Positions 55,534 to 64,000 of a DNA stretch of 64,000 nt are shown here, piece by piece (the stretch's first letter is position 1; the number at the start of each line of letters is the position of its first letter). Source of the DNA: Promicromonospora iranensis (GTDB taxonomy: Bacteria; Actinomycetota; Actinomycetes; Actinomycetales; Cellulomonadaceae); NCBI RefSeq assembly GCF_028994805.1, contig NZ_JAJQQP010000001.1:413464-477463 (forward strand), in the 5' to 3' direction. The position numbers and the translations under genes were made by a program. The notes beneath the pieces were generated by a model. It saw only the letters and a program-made list of their open reading frames with translations, did no database searches and was not told the origin of the DNA.

Positions 55534-55598
55534 TCGAGGTGGGCGGCGGGGCGCAAAAGCCTGGGGGGACTGTCGGTGAGCGGTGGCACGATGTGCAG

Positions 55599-58500
55599 GT
55601 GCGACGCTCCACGACGGTCCCCCTGGTCTCCCGGCAGGAGCAGGTTGCCTCCCTCCTGCTGGCGGTAGGGCGCGCCTCCGCGGGCCGGCCCGGCCTCGTG
55701 CTCGTCGGCGGCGACGCCGGCGTGGGCAAGACCCGGCTGATCAGTCATGTCGCCGAGGCGGCCGGGCAGGCGGGGGCGAGCGCCGTCGTCGTGCACTGCG
55801 TCGACCTGGGGCAGGTCGGCATCCCGTACCTCGCGTTCACCGACGCGCTGACCCAGCTGCAGACCGGGGCCGCGGGGCCGGATGCCGCCGCCCGGGTGGC
55901 GGAGCTCGTGGCCGAGCGGCCTGCGCTGTGGCGGCTCCTGGAACCCGGCAGCAGCGGTGACGCCGACCACGACGAGCGGCTCCAGCTGTTCGAGGGCATC
56001 GTGCGCAGCCTCGCGGTGGCGGGCGAGCCCGAGCGGCCACTGGTGCTGGTGGTCGAGGACGCCCACTGGGCCGACGCCTCGACGCGCGACGTGCTGCGCT
56101 TCCTCGCGGCCCGCGCTCGTTCGGAGAACCTCCTGATCGTCGTGACGTACCGGTCGGACGACGTCGACCGCCGTCATCCGCTGCGCCCCCTGCTCGCCGA
56201 GCTGTCCCGGCTGGAGCACGTCGAGCGGATGGATCTCCAGCCGTTCGACGAGAAGGAGCTGCGCGAGTTCACCACCGCCCTCGCCGGCCGGCCCCTGGCG
56301 GCCGGGAGCTTCGCCGAGGTGCTGGACCGGTCCGAGGGAAACGCCTTCTTCGCCGAGGAGCTCCTGGATGCCGGGCCGTCCTCGGCGGGCCTGCCCTGGA
56401 CGCTCACCGAGGTGCTCCGCACCCGGCTCGAACGGCTGGACCCCGAGGTGCAGCAGGTGCTGCGCATCGCGTCGGTCGCCGGACGCCGTGTGCGGGAGGA
56501 GCTGCTGCGGTCCGCCGCCGCCCGCTGGGGTGCGCTGGACGTCGACACCGCCCTGCGCGAGGCCGTGACCCAGCAGGTCCTCGTGGTGTCCGGGGCACAC
56601 CTGGAGTTCCGCCACGCCCTGCTGGCCGAGGCCCTCTACGCCGACCTCCTGCCGGGCGAACGCTCGGCGGTACACCGCGCCTACCTCGCGGTGATCGAGC
56701 AGGACGGGCCCGACGGCATGCCGATCGGCAGCGCGGCCGAGCGTGCGCACCATGCCTTCGAGGGGCACGATCTGCCCGCCGCCCTGAGCGCGTCCCGTGA
56801 CGCCGCCCTGCGCGCCCGCCGGCTGCTCGCTCCCGAGGAAGAGCTGAAGCACTGGGAACAGGTGCTGGCCCTCTGGGAGTCCGTCCCGGACGCCGAGGAG
56901 CGGATCGGCAGCGACCGGGTCGCTGTCGCGCTGTCCGCGGGCGAGGCCGCCGCGCGGGCGGGCGACCCGGTGCGCGCGGTCAAGCTGACCCGGCGCGCGG
57001 TGGACGGGGTCGACGACCCCGTGCGACGCGCCGGCATCCAGCACGTGCTCGTGCACCGCTATCTCGACCTGCCGACCTGGGACGAGACACCGGGCCAGGT
57101 CGAAGCGGCGATCGCGGACCTGCGGGCCGCCCTGGAGATCCTGCCGGAGCGCAGCCCGGAGCGGATCTGGACCAACGCCCTGCTCGCTCGGATCGCGATG
57201 ATCGTGGACCAGGACGACGACGCCCGCGTGCATGCCGACTGTGCCATCGAGGAGGCGCGTGCCACGGGCCAGTCCGGCGCGCTCGCCTGGGCACTGTCCA
57301 CCCTCGCGGTGCTGGACGTCGCCGACCCGGACCGGGCCTCGGCACTCCTCGACGAGGCCCGGACGGCCGCCGCCGAGGCCGGCGACGTGCTCACCGAGAT
57401 GCGCACCCTGTACAGCGGTGCGGCCAACCGCTTCTACGCGGGGGAGCTCGAGGCCGCCGAGCAGCGGGTGCAGCACGCGCTGACCAGGGCGGAGGAGCTG
57501 GGACTGGCCTGGAGCACACCCACCCTCAACCTCCGGATCCTGCAGGAGGTCATGCTCTACTTCCGCGGTGACCTCGCGGAGCGGAACAGTGCGGGCGTGC
57601 CGAGCACCGCCAGGCACGTCATGGACGCGACCCGGATGTACGCGGCGGTCGCGCGCGGCGACGACGACGTGATCACGCGCGGCGAGGCCCTCCTGGACCA
57701 CTGGCAGAGCGACGGCCAGATCGCCCTGATCGGTGGCGGCAGCCTCGTGGACGCCTTGACCTGGGCCGGCCGGTACGACGACGCCGCGGCGCTGGCCGTA
57801 CGCATCACCGACCACCTCGGCGAGGTGTGGACCGAGGTGTTCCTCGGCCGGATCTGGCTGTCCGCGCTGGCGATCGCCGCGCTGGCCGACGCGGCGGAGG
57901 CCGACCGGTCCGCCGGGCGCGCCGGCGCGCCAGGATCTGCCGCGGCGACAGCCGTGGGGTCTCGCGCAGCCGCCCGGATCGACAGCGGAGACTCGCTCCT
58001 CGCCATCGCGAGGGAGACCGCACAGCGTGGCCGCCCCCGCGGCGGTGTGCTCGGGCCCGAGGGCCGAGCCTGGCTGCAGCGGGCGACCGCGGAGAACGCC
58101 CGCCTGCACGCCGTGGTCGGCAACGTCCCGGGATCGACGGGCACCGAGGGCGAGGCACCGGCGGCGGGCGAGCTGTGGCGCACGGCCGCCGCGGCGTGGC
58201 AGGACACGGTCAACGCCTTCGACTTCGGCTACCGCTACGAGGTGGCGCGTTCCCGCTATCGCTGGGCCGAGGCCCTGCTGGGGGCCGGTGAGCGGGAGGC
58301 CGCCGAGGTCGAGGCGGCCGAGGCGCTCTCGGAGGCGCAGGACATGGGCGCCAGGCCCTTGGCCGACGCCGTCCGCGCGCTGGCCCGGCGGGCCCGGCTC
58401 GACCTGCCCGGGGTACGTCGTGCCACCGCGTCGACCCTGACCGACCGCGAGGAGGAGGTGCTCGGTCTCGTCGCGCAGGGCCTGTCGAACCGGCAGATCG

Positions 58501-58628
58501 GCGAGCGGCTGTTCATCTCCACCAAGACGGTGAGCGTGCACGTGTCCAACCTGCTCGCCAAGCTCGGCGCGTCGGGGCGGGCGGAAGCGGTGAGCCTCGC
58601 GCACCAGCGTGGTCTGCTCGAAGTCTGA
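55599..58628 (+). CDS. Large LuxR-family transcriptional regulator with AAA ATPase (LAL type)
   Basis: This STAND-type regulator has about 1009 residues. Walker A is VLVGGDAGVGKTRLI near residue 35, and Walker B is LVLVVEDAHWADAS near residue 155. A long helical solenoid, TPR-like (about 330-870), follows. The C-terminal LuxR HTH is LTDREEEVLGLVAQGLSNRQ plus STKTVSVHVSNLLAKLGASG. It probably oligomerises on inducer binding and activates nearby genes. The start is uncertain; GTG 55599 gives RRSTTVPLVSRQEQVASLLL. It precedes a SpoIIE phosphatase gene by 91 bases. Confidence 0.9.
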   Translation: MRRSTTVPLVSRQEQVASLLLAVGRASAGRPGLVLVGGDAGVGKTRLISHVAEAAGQAGASAVVVHCVDLGQVGIPYLAFTDALTQLQTGAAGPDAAARVAELVAERPALWRLLEPGSSGDADHDERLQLFEGIVRSLAVAGEPERPLVLVVEDAHWADASTRDVLRFLAARARSENLLIVVTYRSDDVDRRHPLRPLLAELSRLEHVERMDLQPFDEKELREFTTALAGRPLAAGSFAEVLDRSEGNAFFAEELLDAGPSSAGLPWTLTEVLRTRLERLDPEVQQVLRIASVAGRRVREELLRSAAARWGALDVDTALREAVTQQVLVVSGAHLEFRHALLAEALYADLLPGERSAVHRAYLAVIEQDGPDGMPIGSAAERAHHAFEGHDLPAALSASRDAALRARRLLAPEEELKHWEQVLALWESVPDAEERIGSDRVAVALSAGEAAARAGDPVRAVKLTRRAVDGVDDPVRRAGIQHVLVHRYLDLPTWDETPGQVEAAIADLRAALEILPERSPERIWTNALLARIAMIVDQDDDARVHADCAIEEARATGQSGALAWALSTLAVLDVADPDRASALLDEARTAAAEAGDVLTEMRTLYSGAANRFYAGELEAAEQRVQHALTRAEELGLAWSTPTLNLRILQEVMLYFRGDLAERNSAGVPSTARHVMDATRMYAAVARGDDDVITRGEALLDHWQSDGQIALIGGGSLVDALTWAGRYDDAAALAVRITDHLGEVWTEVFLGRIWLSALAIAALADAAEADRSAGRAGAPGSAAATAVGSRAAARIDSGDSLLAIARETAQRGRPRGGVLGPEGRAWLQRATAENARLHAVVGNVPGSTGTEGEAPAAGELWRTAAAAWQDTVNAFDFGYRYEVARSRYRWAEALLGAGEREAAEVEAAEALSEAQDMGARPLADAVRALARRARLDLPGVRRATASTLTDREEEVLGLVAQGLSNRQIGERLFISTKTVSVHVSNLLAKLGASGRAEAVSLAHQRGLLEV

Positions 58629-58719
58629 CCACGAACGCGGCAGGCTACCTGCCCGGCGCAAAAGGGACACATCCGGTACATCTGTCGCGCACACGCCCTT
58701 CTCTCGCAATACTGAGGAG

Positions 58720-60915
58720 ATGCCGACGGACCTCCAGGCGTTGCGAGACCTCGAGCACGTCGGTCTCGGTGCTCCCACTGCTGATGAGGCCTTTGACCGG
58801 TTCGCCCGCCTGGTTCGCCGCCACCTGAAGGTGCCGGCCGCTGTCGTCTACTTCGTGGTCCCGCAGGGCCAGGTGCTCGCCGGCGCTTCCGGTATGCCGG
58901 AGCCGATGCAGTCGAACCGCCTGCTGCAGTATCCAGGCACGCTCACGAACATGATCGCCACGCGCGGTGAGCCGGTCGTGTCGTCGGACGCCCGCCTGGA
59001 CCCGCTCCTGCGCGACAACTATCTCGTCCGTGAGATGGGCCTGGTCGCCATGGCCGGCTACCCGGTCTTCGACCTCCGCGGTCGAGCCGTCGGCGCGCTG
59101 TGCGCGGTGGTGGACGAGCCCCGCGAGTGGTCCGAGGACGACCTGGCCTCCCTCGCCGACCTGGCCGCAGCCTGCACCGCCGAGCTACGGCTCCGGGCCG
59201 AGCGGGAGCGGGCGCGCCGGATCCAGCAGACGGCGGTCCGGGCCAACCGCCGGAGCAGGTTCCTGCTCTCCCTGAGCGAGGCGTTCGCGAACGCCAACAC
59301 CATGGACCAGGTCGAAGAGGTGATCGTCGAGGTCGGTACCGCAGGGATCGGCGCACGGTACTGCGCGTTCGCCGTGACCGACGCCGACGGGCGGGGCATC
59401 ACCTACCGGTCGCTGGTCCACGCGGAGCCGCAGTTCCCGCAGCGCCTGCGGCAGGCCAAGCTGGACGACCAGCGACCGCTGGCGGAGGCGGCCCGCACCG
59501 GACGTCCCCTGTTCTTCCGGACGGGCGAGGAGCTGTTCTCCGCCTTCCCCGAGGTCAGGGACCTCTGCGACCCGGGAGTCGGGGCCCGGGCCTTCCTTCC
59601 GGTGGTGACGGCCGGTGCCGTGGTCGCCGTCATCGTGCTGGCGTGGGAGCGGGACCGTGGGCCGGACAAGGACTCGTACGCGCTCCAGACCGGCCTTGCG
59701 CACTACACGGGGCACGCACTCGAACGAGCGCGCCTCCTGGAGGAGCGCAGGGAGTCGGCGAAGACGCTGCAGCGGGCGATGCTCAGCCGCCTGCCCGAGG
59801 TGCCGCACCTCGACATGGCAGCCACGTACTCCCCCGCCACGCGCTCCGACCAGATCGGTGGCGACTGGTACGACGCGGTAGCCGTGGACGACGACGCGAC
59901 GATGTTCATGATCGGCGACGTGACCGGCCACGACATGCGCGCCGCGGCGAAGATGGGCCAGCTCCGGTCCCTGCTGCGCGCGTTCGCGTGGAGCCACGAC
60001 GAGTCGCCGTCGGCCCTCCTGACCCTGCTCGACAAGGCCAACTCGGGTCTGGGGCTGCTCGCCAGCGGGACCGCCGTGGTGGCCCGGCTGGAGCGGGTCG
60101 CGGGGGCCTACCAGCTCACGTGGTCCACCGCCGGCCATCCCCCGCCGCTGGTGCTGCGCGAGGACGGGACGGTAGAGCGCCTCTCGGTGCTGCCGGACAT
60201 GATGCTGGGCGTGCGACCGACGGCCAAACGCACCGACCATGTCGCGGCCCTCCACCCCGGCGACACGCTCCTGCTCTACACCGACGGCCTCGCCGAGCAG
60301 CGCGGTACGACACCCGACCAGTGGCTGAACCGCCTGCAGAAGACGCTCGGCGTGCTGGGTGACACCGCCACGGCCGCGCTGCCCGTCACGCTCGTGCGCC
60401 GCCTCGCGTCGGACGACCAGCGCGACGACGTCGCCGTGCTCGCCGTGCGGGTGCGGGCGGCAGCGCCGTCGGGGCCGCCATCGCCCGGACGTCCCGCCAC
60501 CGCGGAACGCAAGCTCGCCCCGTCGCTGTGCGACGTCGGCCCCGCCCGCATCTGGGTCGACGACGTCCTGGAGAGCTGCGGCGTGCCGATGCCGCTGCGG
60601 CGCACGGTGATGCTGCTGACGTCGGAGGTGCTGACCAACGCCGTCGACCACGGGCAGGCGCCGTTCACCGCCACCGTCGAGGTGGACATGGGACGCCTGC
60701 GTGTCGGGGTGCGCGACTCCTCGACCGCGCAGCCCGAGCTCCGCGACCCGACGGTCACGGACTTCGGCGGGCGGGGCGTGCAGTTCCTCGAGCGGCTCGC
60801 GTCCCGCTGGGGTGTGGACCGGCACGGCGAGTCCAGCACCACGCAGCGGCGGACCGGGCAGCGGGAGAGCCGGCGGACCGGCAAGACCGTGTGGTTCGAG
60901 CTCGACCTGAGGTAG
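58720..60915 (+). CDS. SpoIIE-type PP2C phosphatase with GAF and HATPase domains
   Basis: This multi-domain partner-switching regulator has 731 residues. GAF-like sensors span about 10-165 and 185-330. The PP2C-type SpoIIE domain runs about 345-560, with IGGDWYDAVAVDDDATMFMIGDVTGHDM (metal Asp residues) and DTLLLYTDGLAEQRG. A C-terminal HATPase_c_2 anti-sigma-kinase-like domain (about 590-725) has LLTSEVLTNAVDHGQAPF and DFGGRGVQFLERLAS. It likely dephosphorylates anti-anti-sigma factors and may also act as an anti-sigma kinase. The ATG at 58720 is chosen because earlier residues overlap the LuxR gene end. Confidence 0.92.
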   Translation: MPTDLQALRDLEHVGLGAPTADEAFDRFARLVRRHLKVPAAVVYFVVPQGQVLAGASGMPEPMQSNRLLQYPGTLTNMIATRGEPVVSSDARLDPLLRDNYLVREMGLVAMAGYPVFDLRGRAVGALCAVVDEPREWSEDDLASLADLAAACTAELRLRAERERARRIQQTAVRANRRSRFLLSLSEAFANANTMDQVEEVIVEVGTAGIGARYCAFAVTDADGRGITYRSLVHAEPQFPQRLRQAKLDDQRPLAEAARTGRPLFFRTGEELFSAFPEVRDLCDPGVGARAFLPVVTAGAVVAVIVLAWERDRGPDKDSYALQTGLAHYTGHALERARLLEERRESAKTLQRAMLSRLPEVPHLDMAATYSPATRSDQIGGDWYDAVAVDDDATMFMIGDVTGHDMRAAAKMGQLRSLLRAFAWSHDESPSALLTLLDKANSGLGLLASGTAVVARLERVAGAYQLTWSTAGHPPPLVLREDGTVERLSVLPDMMLGVRPTAKRTDHVAALHPGDTLLLYTDGLAEQRGTTPDQWLNRLQKTLGVLGDTATAALPVTLVRRLASDDQRDDVAVLAVRVRAAAPSGPPSPGRPATAERKLAPSLCDVGPARIWVDDVLESCGVPMPLRRTVMLLTSEVLTNAVDHGQAPFTATVEVDMGRLRVGVRDSSTAQPELRDPTVTDFGGRGVQFLERLASRWGVDRHGESSTTQRRTGQRESRRTGKTVWFELDLR

Positions 60916-61056
60916 ACCGGCCGGGATCGCTGGATCGGCGGCTCTACGGGGATCGGAACGGCTCCGAGCGGCTCTGCCGGGTGATTTTCGGCCGGTGGCT
61001 TCGGCCACGGTCGAATCCACGGGAGCGTGTCAGTGGTGCCGCGTACCGTGTGATCC

Positions 61057-62070
61057 ATGGCACAGACAGCGTCACATCCTCGGCAGAGCACAGGTGAGAC
61101 CCTGGCCGCGGACGAGCTCTCCGCGCAGCTGGAGGTCTACCGCCGCGAGCTCACCGGATATTGCTACCGACTGCTGGGCGGCGCCTTCGACGCCGACGAC
61201 GCGGTACAGGAGACCCTCCTGCGTGCGTGGCGGTCCTACGAGCGGTTCGAGGGCCGTTCCTCGCTGCGCACCTGGCTGTACCGGATCGCCACCAACGTGT
61301 GCTTCGACCAGCTGGGTTCCAGCCGGGCCAAGCGGGAGCGGCCCATGGGTCTCGGCGCCGCGGTCGAACCGGTCGAGGAGAGCCTCGCGACCGTGCTGCC
61401 CGAGTACGCGTGGGTGGAACCCGTACCGACCGAGCACGTCCTGCCCGGTGCCGGCGACCCTGCGGACACGACCGTGGCGCGCGAGTCGGTACGCCTGGCG
61501 TTCGTCGCAGCGCTGCAGCACCTGCCGGCCAAGCAGCGCGCCGTGCTCATCCTCCGCGAGGTGCTGCGCTGGCCCGCGACCGAGGTCGCGACGCTGCTCG
61601 ACACCTCGGTGGCCTCGGTGAACAGTGCGCTGCAGCGGGCACGCGCCACGCTCGCCGACAAGGCGCCGGACAGGTCGGGCCCCTCGGCGCCGCCGTCGGC
61701 GGACGAGTCCGAGCTGCTGGAGCGGTACGTCGCGGCCTTCGAGCGCTACGACATGAAGGCGCTGGCCAACCTCCTCCGCGAGGACGCGGTCATGAACATG
61801 CCGCCGTACGCCATGTGGCTGGAGGGCATCGAGAACATCCAGGCGTGGATGACCGGGCCCGGCCACGAGTGCGAGGGATCCCGCTGTGTGCCCATCCACG
61901 TCAACGGCACTCCGGGGTTCGCCCAGTACCGGCCGGACCCGAAGGGCGGTCATTTCCCGTGGGGGATCGTGGTGCTGGAGAACGACGGCAAGCACGTCAC
62001 CGGCATCACCACGTTTCTCGACACGGAGAAGTGGTTCTCCCGATTCGGCCTGCCGGACCACCTCGACTAG
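61057..62070 (+). CDS. sigG: ECF sigma factor of the SigG type with SnoaL-like C-terminal domain
   Basis: This sigma factor has 337 residues. Region 2 is GGAFDADDAVQETLLRAWRSYERFEGRSS and LRTWLYRIATNVCFDQL. Region 4 is LQHLPAKQRAVLILREVLRWPATEVATLLDTSVASVNSAL. The C-terminal domain (about 215-330) is SnoaL-like, as in the ECF56/SigG group, where it replaces an anti-sigma factor. An AAVEPVEESLATVLPEYAWVEP linker is typical. The upstream region has a GTGGC-TTCG-GCCAC hairpin. It is followed by a universal stress gene. Confidence 0.9.
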   Translation: MAQTASHPRQSTGETLAADELSAQLEVYRRELTGYCYRLLGGAFDADDAVQETLLRAWRSYERFEGRSSLRTWLYRIATNVCFDQLGSSRAKRERPMGLGAAVEPVEESLATVLPEYAWVEPVPTEHVLPGAGDPADTTVARESVRLAFVAALQHLPAKQRAVLILREVLRWPATEVATLLDTSVASVNSALQRARATLADKAPDRSGPSAPPSADESELLERYVAAFERYDMKALANLLREDAVMNMPPYAMWLEGIENIQAWMTGPGHECEGSRCVPIHVNGTPGFAQYRPDPKGGHFPWGIVVLENDGKHVTGITTFLDTEKWFSRFGLPDHLD

Positions 62071-62094
62071 GCGTTTGGACATACCCTCACAAGG

Positions 62095-62556
62095 GTGACT
62101 GTGCGATCCGTGGTGGTCGGCGTTGACCACAAGCACCCGGACCTGGCTCGGCGGGCAGCGTCGCTCGTCCAGTCCCTGGGTGGAAGCCTGATCGAGCTCG
62201 TATGTGTGTGGGTCGACGAGACCGCCGTCTCGGACTCACGAGGGTTCACCGTGTCGGTGGACCCGGACATCGCCGTGTCCTCGGACGCGTACGGGGCGGA
62301 CGTCCTGGCGGGGCTGAACCGGGCGATGGCTGATGTCGGCCTGCCGTGGAGCGCCCTCCGGGGCGCCGGCGACCCGGCCGCAGAGCTGGGCCGGGTGGCC
62401 GACGAGGTGGAGGCCGCCATGATCGTCGTCGGCGCACGGCGTTCCGGCCTGCGCGGCTGGACCACGAACATCGTGGGCGGAACGGTCGCCGGGCGGCTCA
62501 TTCACAACCAGCCGCGCCCCGTCGTGGTCCTTCCCGGGACGGGATCGACGTCGTGA
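62095..62556 (+). CDS. Universal stress protein family
   Basis: This UspA-like protein has 153 residues. The N-terminus is TVRSVVVGVDHKHPDLARRA. The nucleotide-binding pattern near the end is AAMIVVGARRSGLRGWTTNIVGGTVAGRL (G-2x-G-9x-G type), followed by NQPRPVVVLPG. ATP-binding is therefore likely. The GTG at 62095 is the start. It overlaps the next gene by 4 bases (GTGA), so coupling with the CrcB pair is expected. Confidence 0.88.
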   Translation: MTVRSVVVGVDHKHPDLARRAASLVQSLGGSLIELVCVWVDETAVSDSRGFTVSVDPDIAVSSDAYGADVLAGLNRAMADVGLPWSALRGAGDPAAELGRVADEVEAAMIVVGARRSGLRGWTTNIVGGTVAGRLIHNQPRPVVVLPGTGSTS

Positions 62557-63083
62557 GCGATAGGTTCTTCCACAACTGGTCGACCGTTCACGAAGGGGCA
62601 CACCGAGTGACGCGAGCGCCACATCGCGACTGGCGGTACATCGGTCTCGTCGCGCTCGGCGGAGCAGGTGGCTCGGCCGCCCGCCACCTGGTGAGCGGTT
62701 GGTCGACGGCTCCGCTGAACCTGGTGTCCGTCACGCCCGGTGGCGCCGTCCCGGTGCTGCTCCTGTTCCCGGTCGGCACGTTCGTCGTGAACCTCGTGGG
62801 CGCGTTCGCCCTGGGCTACCTCCTGGAGGCGCTCTCGCGGCGTGGCCGCGAGACCGTCCGGCGGCGGAAGATCCGGCTCGGCATCGGCACCGGCGTCCTG
62901 GGCGGGTTCACGACCTACTCGGCGCTGGCGCTGGAGACACAGCACCTGCTGACCCAGGGCGCCGCCGGGCTGGCCCTGCTGTACGTCGTGCTCACCCTCG
63001 TCGGCGGCACGACGGCGTGCCTCGGCGGGATCGCGATCGCCGCACGCGCCGACCGGCACCGAGAGCAGAGGTCACGCCCATGA
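62553..63083 (+). CDS. crcB: Fluoride channel CrcB, first subunit
   Basis: This Fluc-family fluoride channel subunit has 176 residues. The N-terminal extension of about 25 residues (or a start at GTG 62607) is followed by ALGGAGGSAARHLVSGW, FPVGTFVVNLVGAFALGYLLE and GTGVLGGFTTYSALALE. These are the Fluc helices, with the conserved Asn and the FTTYS motif. Two different Fluc genes in tandem usually form a heterodimer in Gram-positives. It overlaps the second subunit by 4 bases (ATGA). Confidence 0.92.
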   Translation: MSDRFFHNWSTVHEGAHRVTRAPHRDWRYIGLVALGGAGGSAARHLVSGWSTAPLNLVSVTPGGAVPVLLLFPVGTFVVNLVGAFALGYLLEALSRRGRETVRRRKIRLGIGTGVLGGFTTYSALALETQHLLTQGAAGLALLYVVLTLVGGTTACLGGIAIAARADRHREQRSRP

Positions 63084-63475
63084 TCGAGCTGCTCGTGGTG
63101 GCCGCCGGCGGCGGCGTGGGCGCCGCTGCCCGGTTCATGGTCGACGGCGAGATCCGCGCCCGGCACAGCGGGGGGTTCCCGTGGGGCACGTTCGTGGTGA
63201 ACGTCGTGGGCTCGTTCCTCATCGGGGTGCTCGCGACGCTGACCTTCGCGCTCGTCGAGCGGGGCGCCCCGGAAGACGTCGCCTCCGTGCTGCTGCTCGC
63301 CCTCACGGTGGGACTGTGCGGCGGGTTCACCACGTTCTCCACGGCCACCATGGAGTCGGTGCGCCTTGCCCAGTCCGGTCGGCTGCGCCTCGCGCTGGCC
63401 AACTCGCTGGGCACCCTCGCCGTGACCGTCACAGCCGCCGGGCTGGGCATGGCGGTGGGCGGCCTGTTCGGCTGA
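63080..63475 (+). CDS. crcB: Fluoride channel CrcB, second subunit
   Basis: The 131-residue partner starts MIELLVVAAGGGVGAAARF. It has PWGTFVVNVVGSFLIGVLATL (helix with the conserved Asn) and LTVGLCGGFTTFSTATMESV (FTTFS motif). Four transmembrane helices are expected. It is coupled to the first subunit by overlap. A strong terminator follows. Confidence 0.94.
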   Translation: MIELLVVAAGGGVGAAARFMVDGEIRARHSGGFPWGTFVVNVVGSFLIGVLATLTFALVERGAPEDVASVLLLALTVGLCGGFTTFSTATMESVRLAQSGRLRLALANSLGTLAVTVTAAGLGMAVGGLFG

Positions 63476-63484
63476 CCCACGCGA

Positions 63485-63514
63485 GAGCGCCGCCGATCGC
63501 CGCCGGCGGCGCTC
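63485..63514. terminator. Terminator after crcB pair
   Basis: GAGCGCCGCC (63485-63494), a 10-base loop, and complement (63505-63514), followed by a short T-rich CATTCTTTA. A convergent gene starts its 3' end at 63553. Confidence 0.85.
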
Positions 63515-63552
63515 CGCATTCTTTACTCGGGCATCCTCCACACAGTCGTCCC

Positions 63553-63951
63553 TCAGGCCGGCGCCTCGCCAGGCGTGATCGCACCGAGGAACAGCTCGGC
63601 CAGGAGCGTCCACTCCTTGAGCGGTCGGTCGCCGACGAACCGCGCCGCTTCCTCGGGCGTCCGGTTCACCAGCGCGATGTCGACGACGAACGAGCCGTCG
63701 CCCTCCCGCCAGACGACCGCGGCGTTCGTCCGCCGGCTCGACCCGCTGATCCCGGCCCGGAGCTCGTTCTCCGGCTTCTGCACCCGCTCGATCAACGGGT
63801 AGTCGCTGGTGTGTTCCCAGCTCGACCACGCGTAGCTCAGCGCACGCTCGAGGTCCGCCTTCGCAGAGGTCACTCGCGTCTCGCCGATCGCCGCCAGGCC
63901 AAGGCCGAGGCCCTCGATGACCTCGGTCACCTGCTGTTCTTTGCTCTCCAT
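63553..63951 (-). CDS. Hypothetical protein, 132 residues
   Basis: The product starts MESKEQQVTEVIEGLGLGLA and contains SYAWSSWEHTSDYPLIERVQ, RTNAAVVWREGDGSFVVDIAL, and a Pro-poor end. I do not recognise a family. Codon use is like its neighbours. The ATG at 63951 is plausible. It converges on the crcB pair. Confidence 0.6.
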   Translation of the reverse strand: MESKEQQVTEVIEGLGLGLAAIGETRVTSAKADLERALSYAWSSWEHTSDYPLIERVQKPENELRAGISGSSRRTNAAVVWREGDGSFVVDIALVNRTPEEAARFVGDRPLKEWTLLAELFLGAITPGEAPA

Positions 63952-64000
63952 GGTCGGACACTACGGGCACTCCAGGCCTGAACCGGCGCTCGGGCGCCAT

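Noticed and set aside
62000-62560. Fluoride riboswitch ahead of the crcB pair
   Set aside because: I found no conserved crcB-motif sequence; the channel genes overlap the stress protein gene and leave no leader.

Overview
The window is chromosomal DNA of a very high-GC Gram-positive actinobacterium. Codon use is strongly GC3-biased and GTG starts are frequent, with several 4-base GTGA/ATGA gene overlaps. The gene families (DUF5926, the SigG-like ECF factor, a LATTG sorting signal of the sortase E type, and a heme cluster with an HemY-type oxidase) point to Actinomycetota. My best guess is a Micrococcales member of the Promicromonosporaceae/Cellulomonadaceae type; this is inference, because no rRNA is present. 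I see no tRNA, rRNA, CRISPR array, prophage or complete insertion sequence, so most of the window is core genome with small repeat elements.

Layout. (1) 1-2.2 kb: left end of an alpha-glucoside-type ABC uptake operon on the minus strand. (2) 2.5-5.1 kb: methionine aminopeptidase and two paralogous Cof-type HAD phosphatases. (3) 5.2-15.3 kb: serS with an upstream envelope-like run (GT2 glycosyltransferase, lipid kinase, and a 1430-residue membrane protein made of two fused repeats), then DUF5926 and a CoA-transferase. (4) 15.3-17.9 kb: two secreted proteins with related leaders and a shared upstream motif, one carrying a LATTG sorting signal. (5) 18-26.7 kb: heme genes hemA, then divergent hemE-hemY-hemC-hemD-hemB-hemL. 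(6) 26.8-30.1 kb: csoR-copZ-copA copper homeostasis. (7) 30.2-32.8 kb: a small regulator plus ABC-2 exporter operon. (8) 33-38 kb: a frameshifted S10 peptidase, a CPBP protease, and a kinase-like/flippase fusion. (9) 38-49 kb: HU, MFS, CopC, NadE, amidohydrolase, DUF418, and a two-component system. (10) 49-64 kb: a penicillin-binding protein, a SigK/YCII-type sigma pair, and a stress-signalling block (LuxR-AAA regulator, SpoIIE phosphatase, SigG-like sigma, universal stress protein), then two CrcB fluoride channel subunits.

How the genes work together. The heme block encodes every step from glutamyl-tRNA to uroporphyrinogen III and coproporphyrinogen, plus the oxidase. Ferrochelatase and HemQ are not here. 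The copper operon has a textbook CsoR operator between its -35 and -10. Many transcription units end in unusually long hairpins.

The most unusual signal is a set of these long hairpins. Two have nearly identical 27-nt arms (34.5 and 45.0 kb), with a degenerate relative at 46.4 kb. Several others with unrelated sequence share the same plan: a partial direct copy of the arm, then the arm, a short loop (mostly 8 nt), and the inverted arm. One lies in frame inside hemY and another supplies the last codons of a DUF418 gene. A separate 23-nt TCGACAGGCTCAG-type insertion has frameshifted the S10 peptidase gene.
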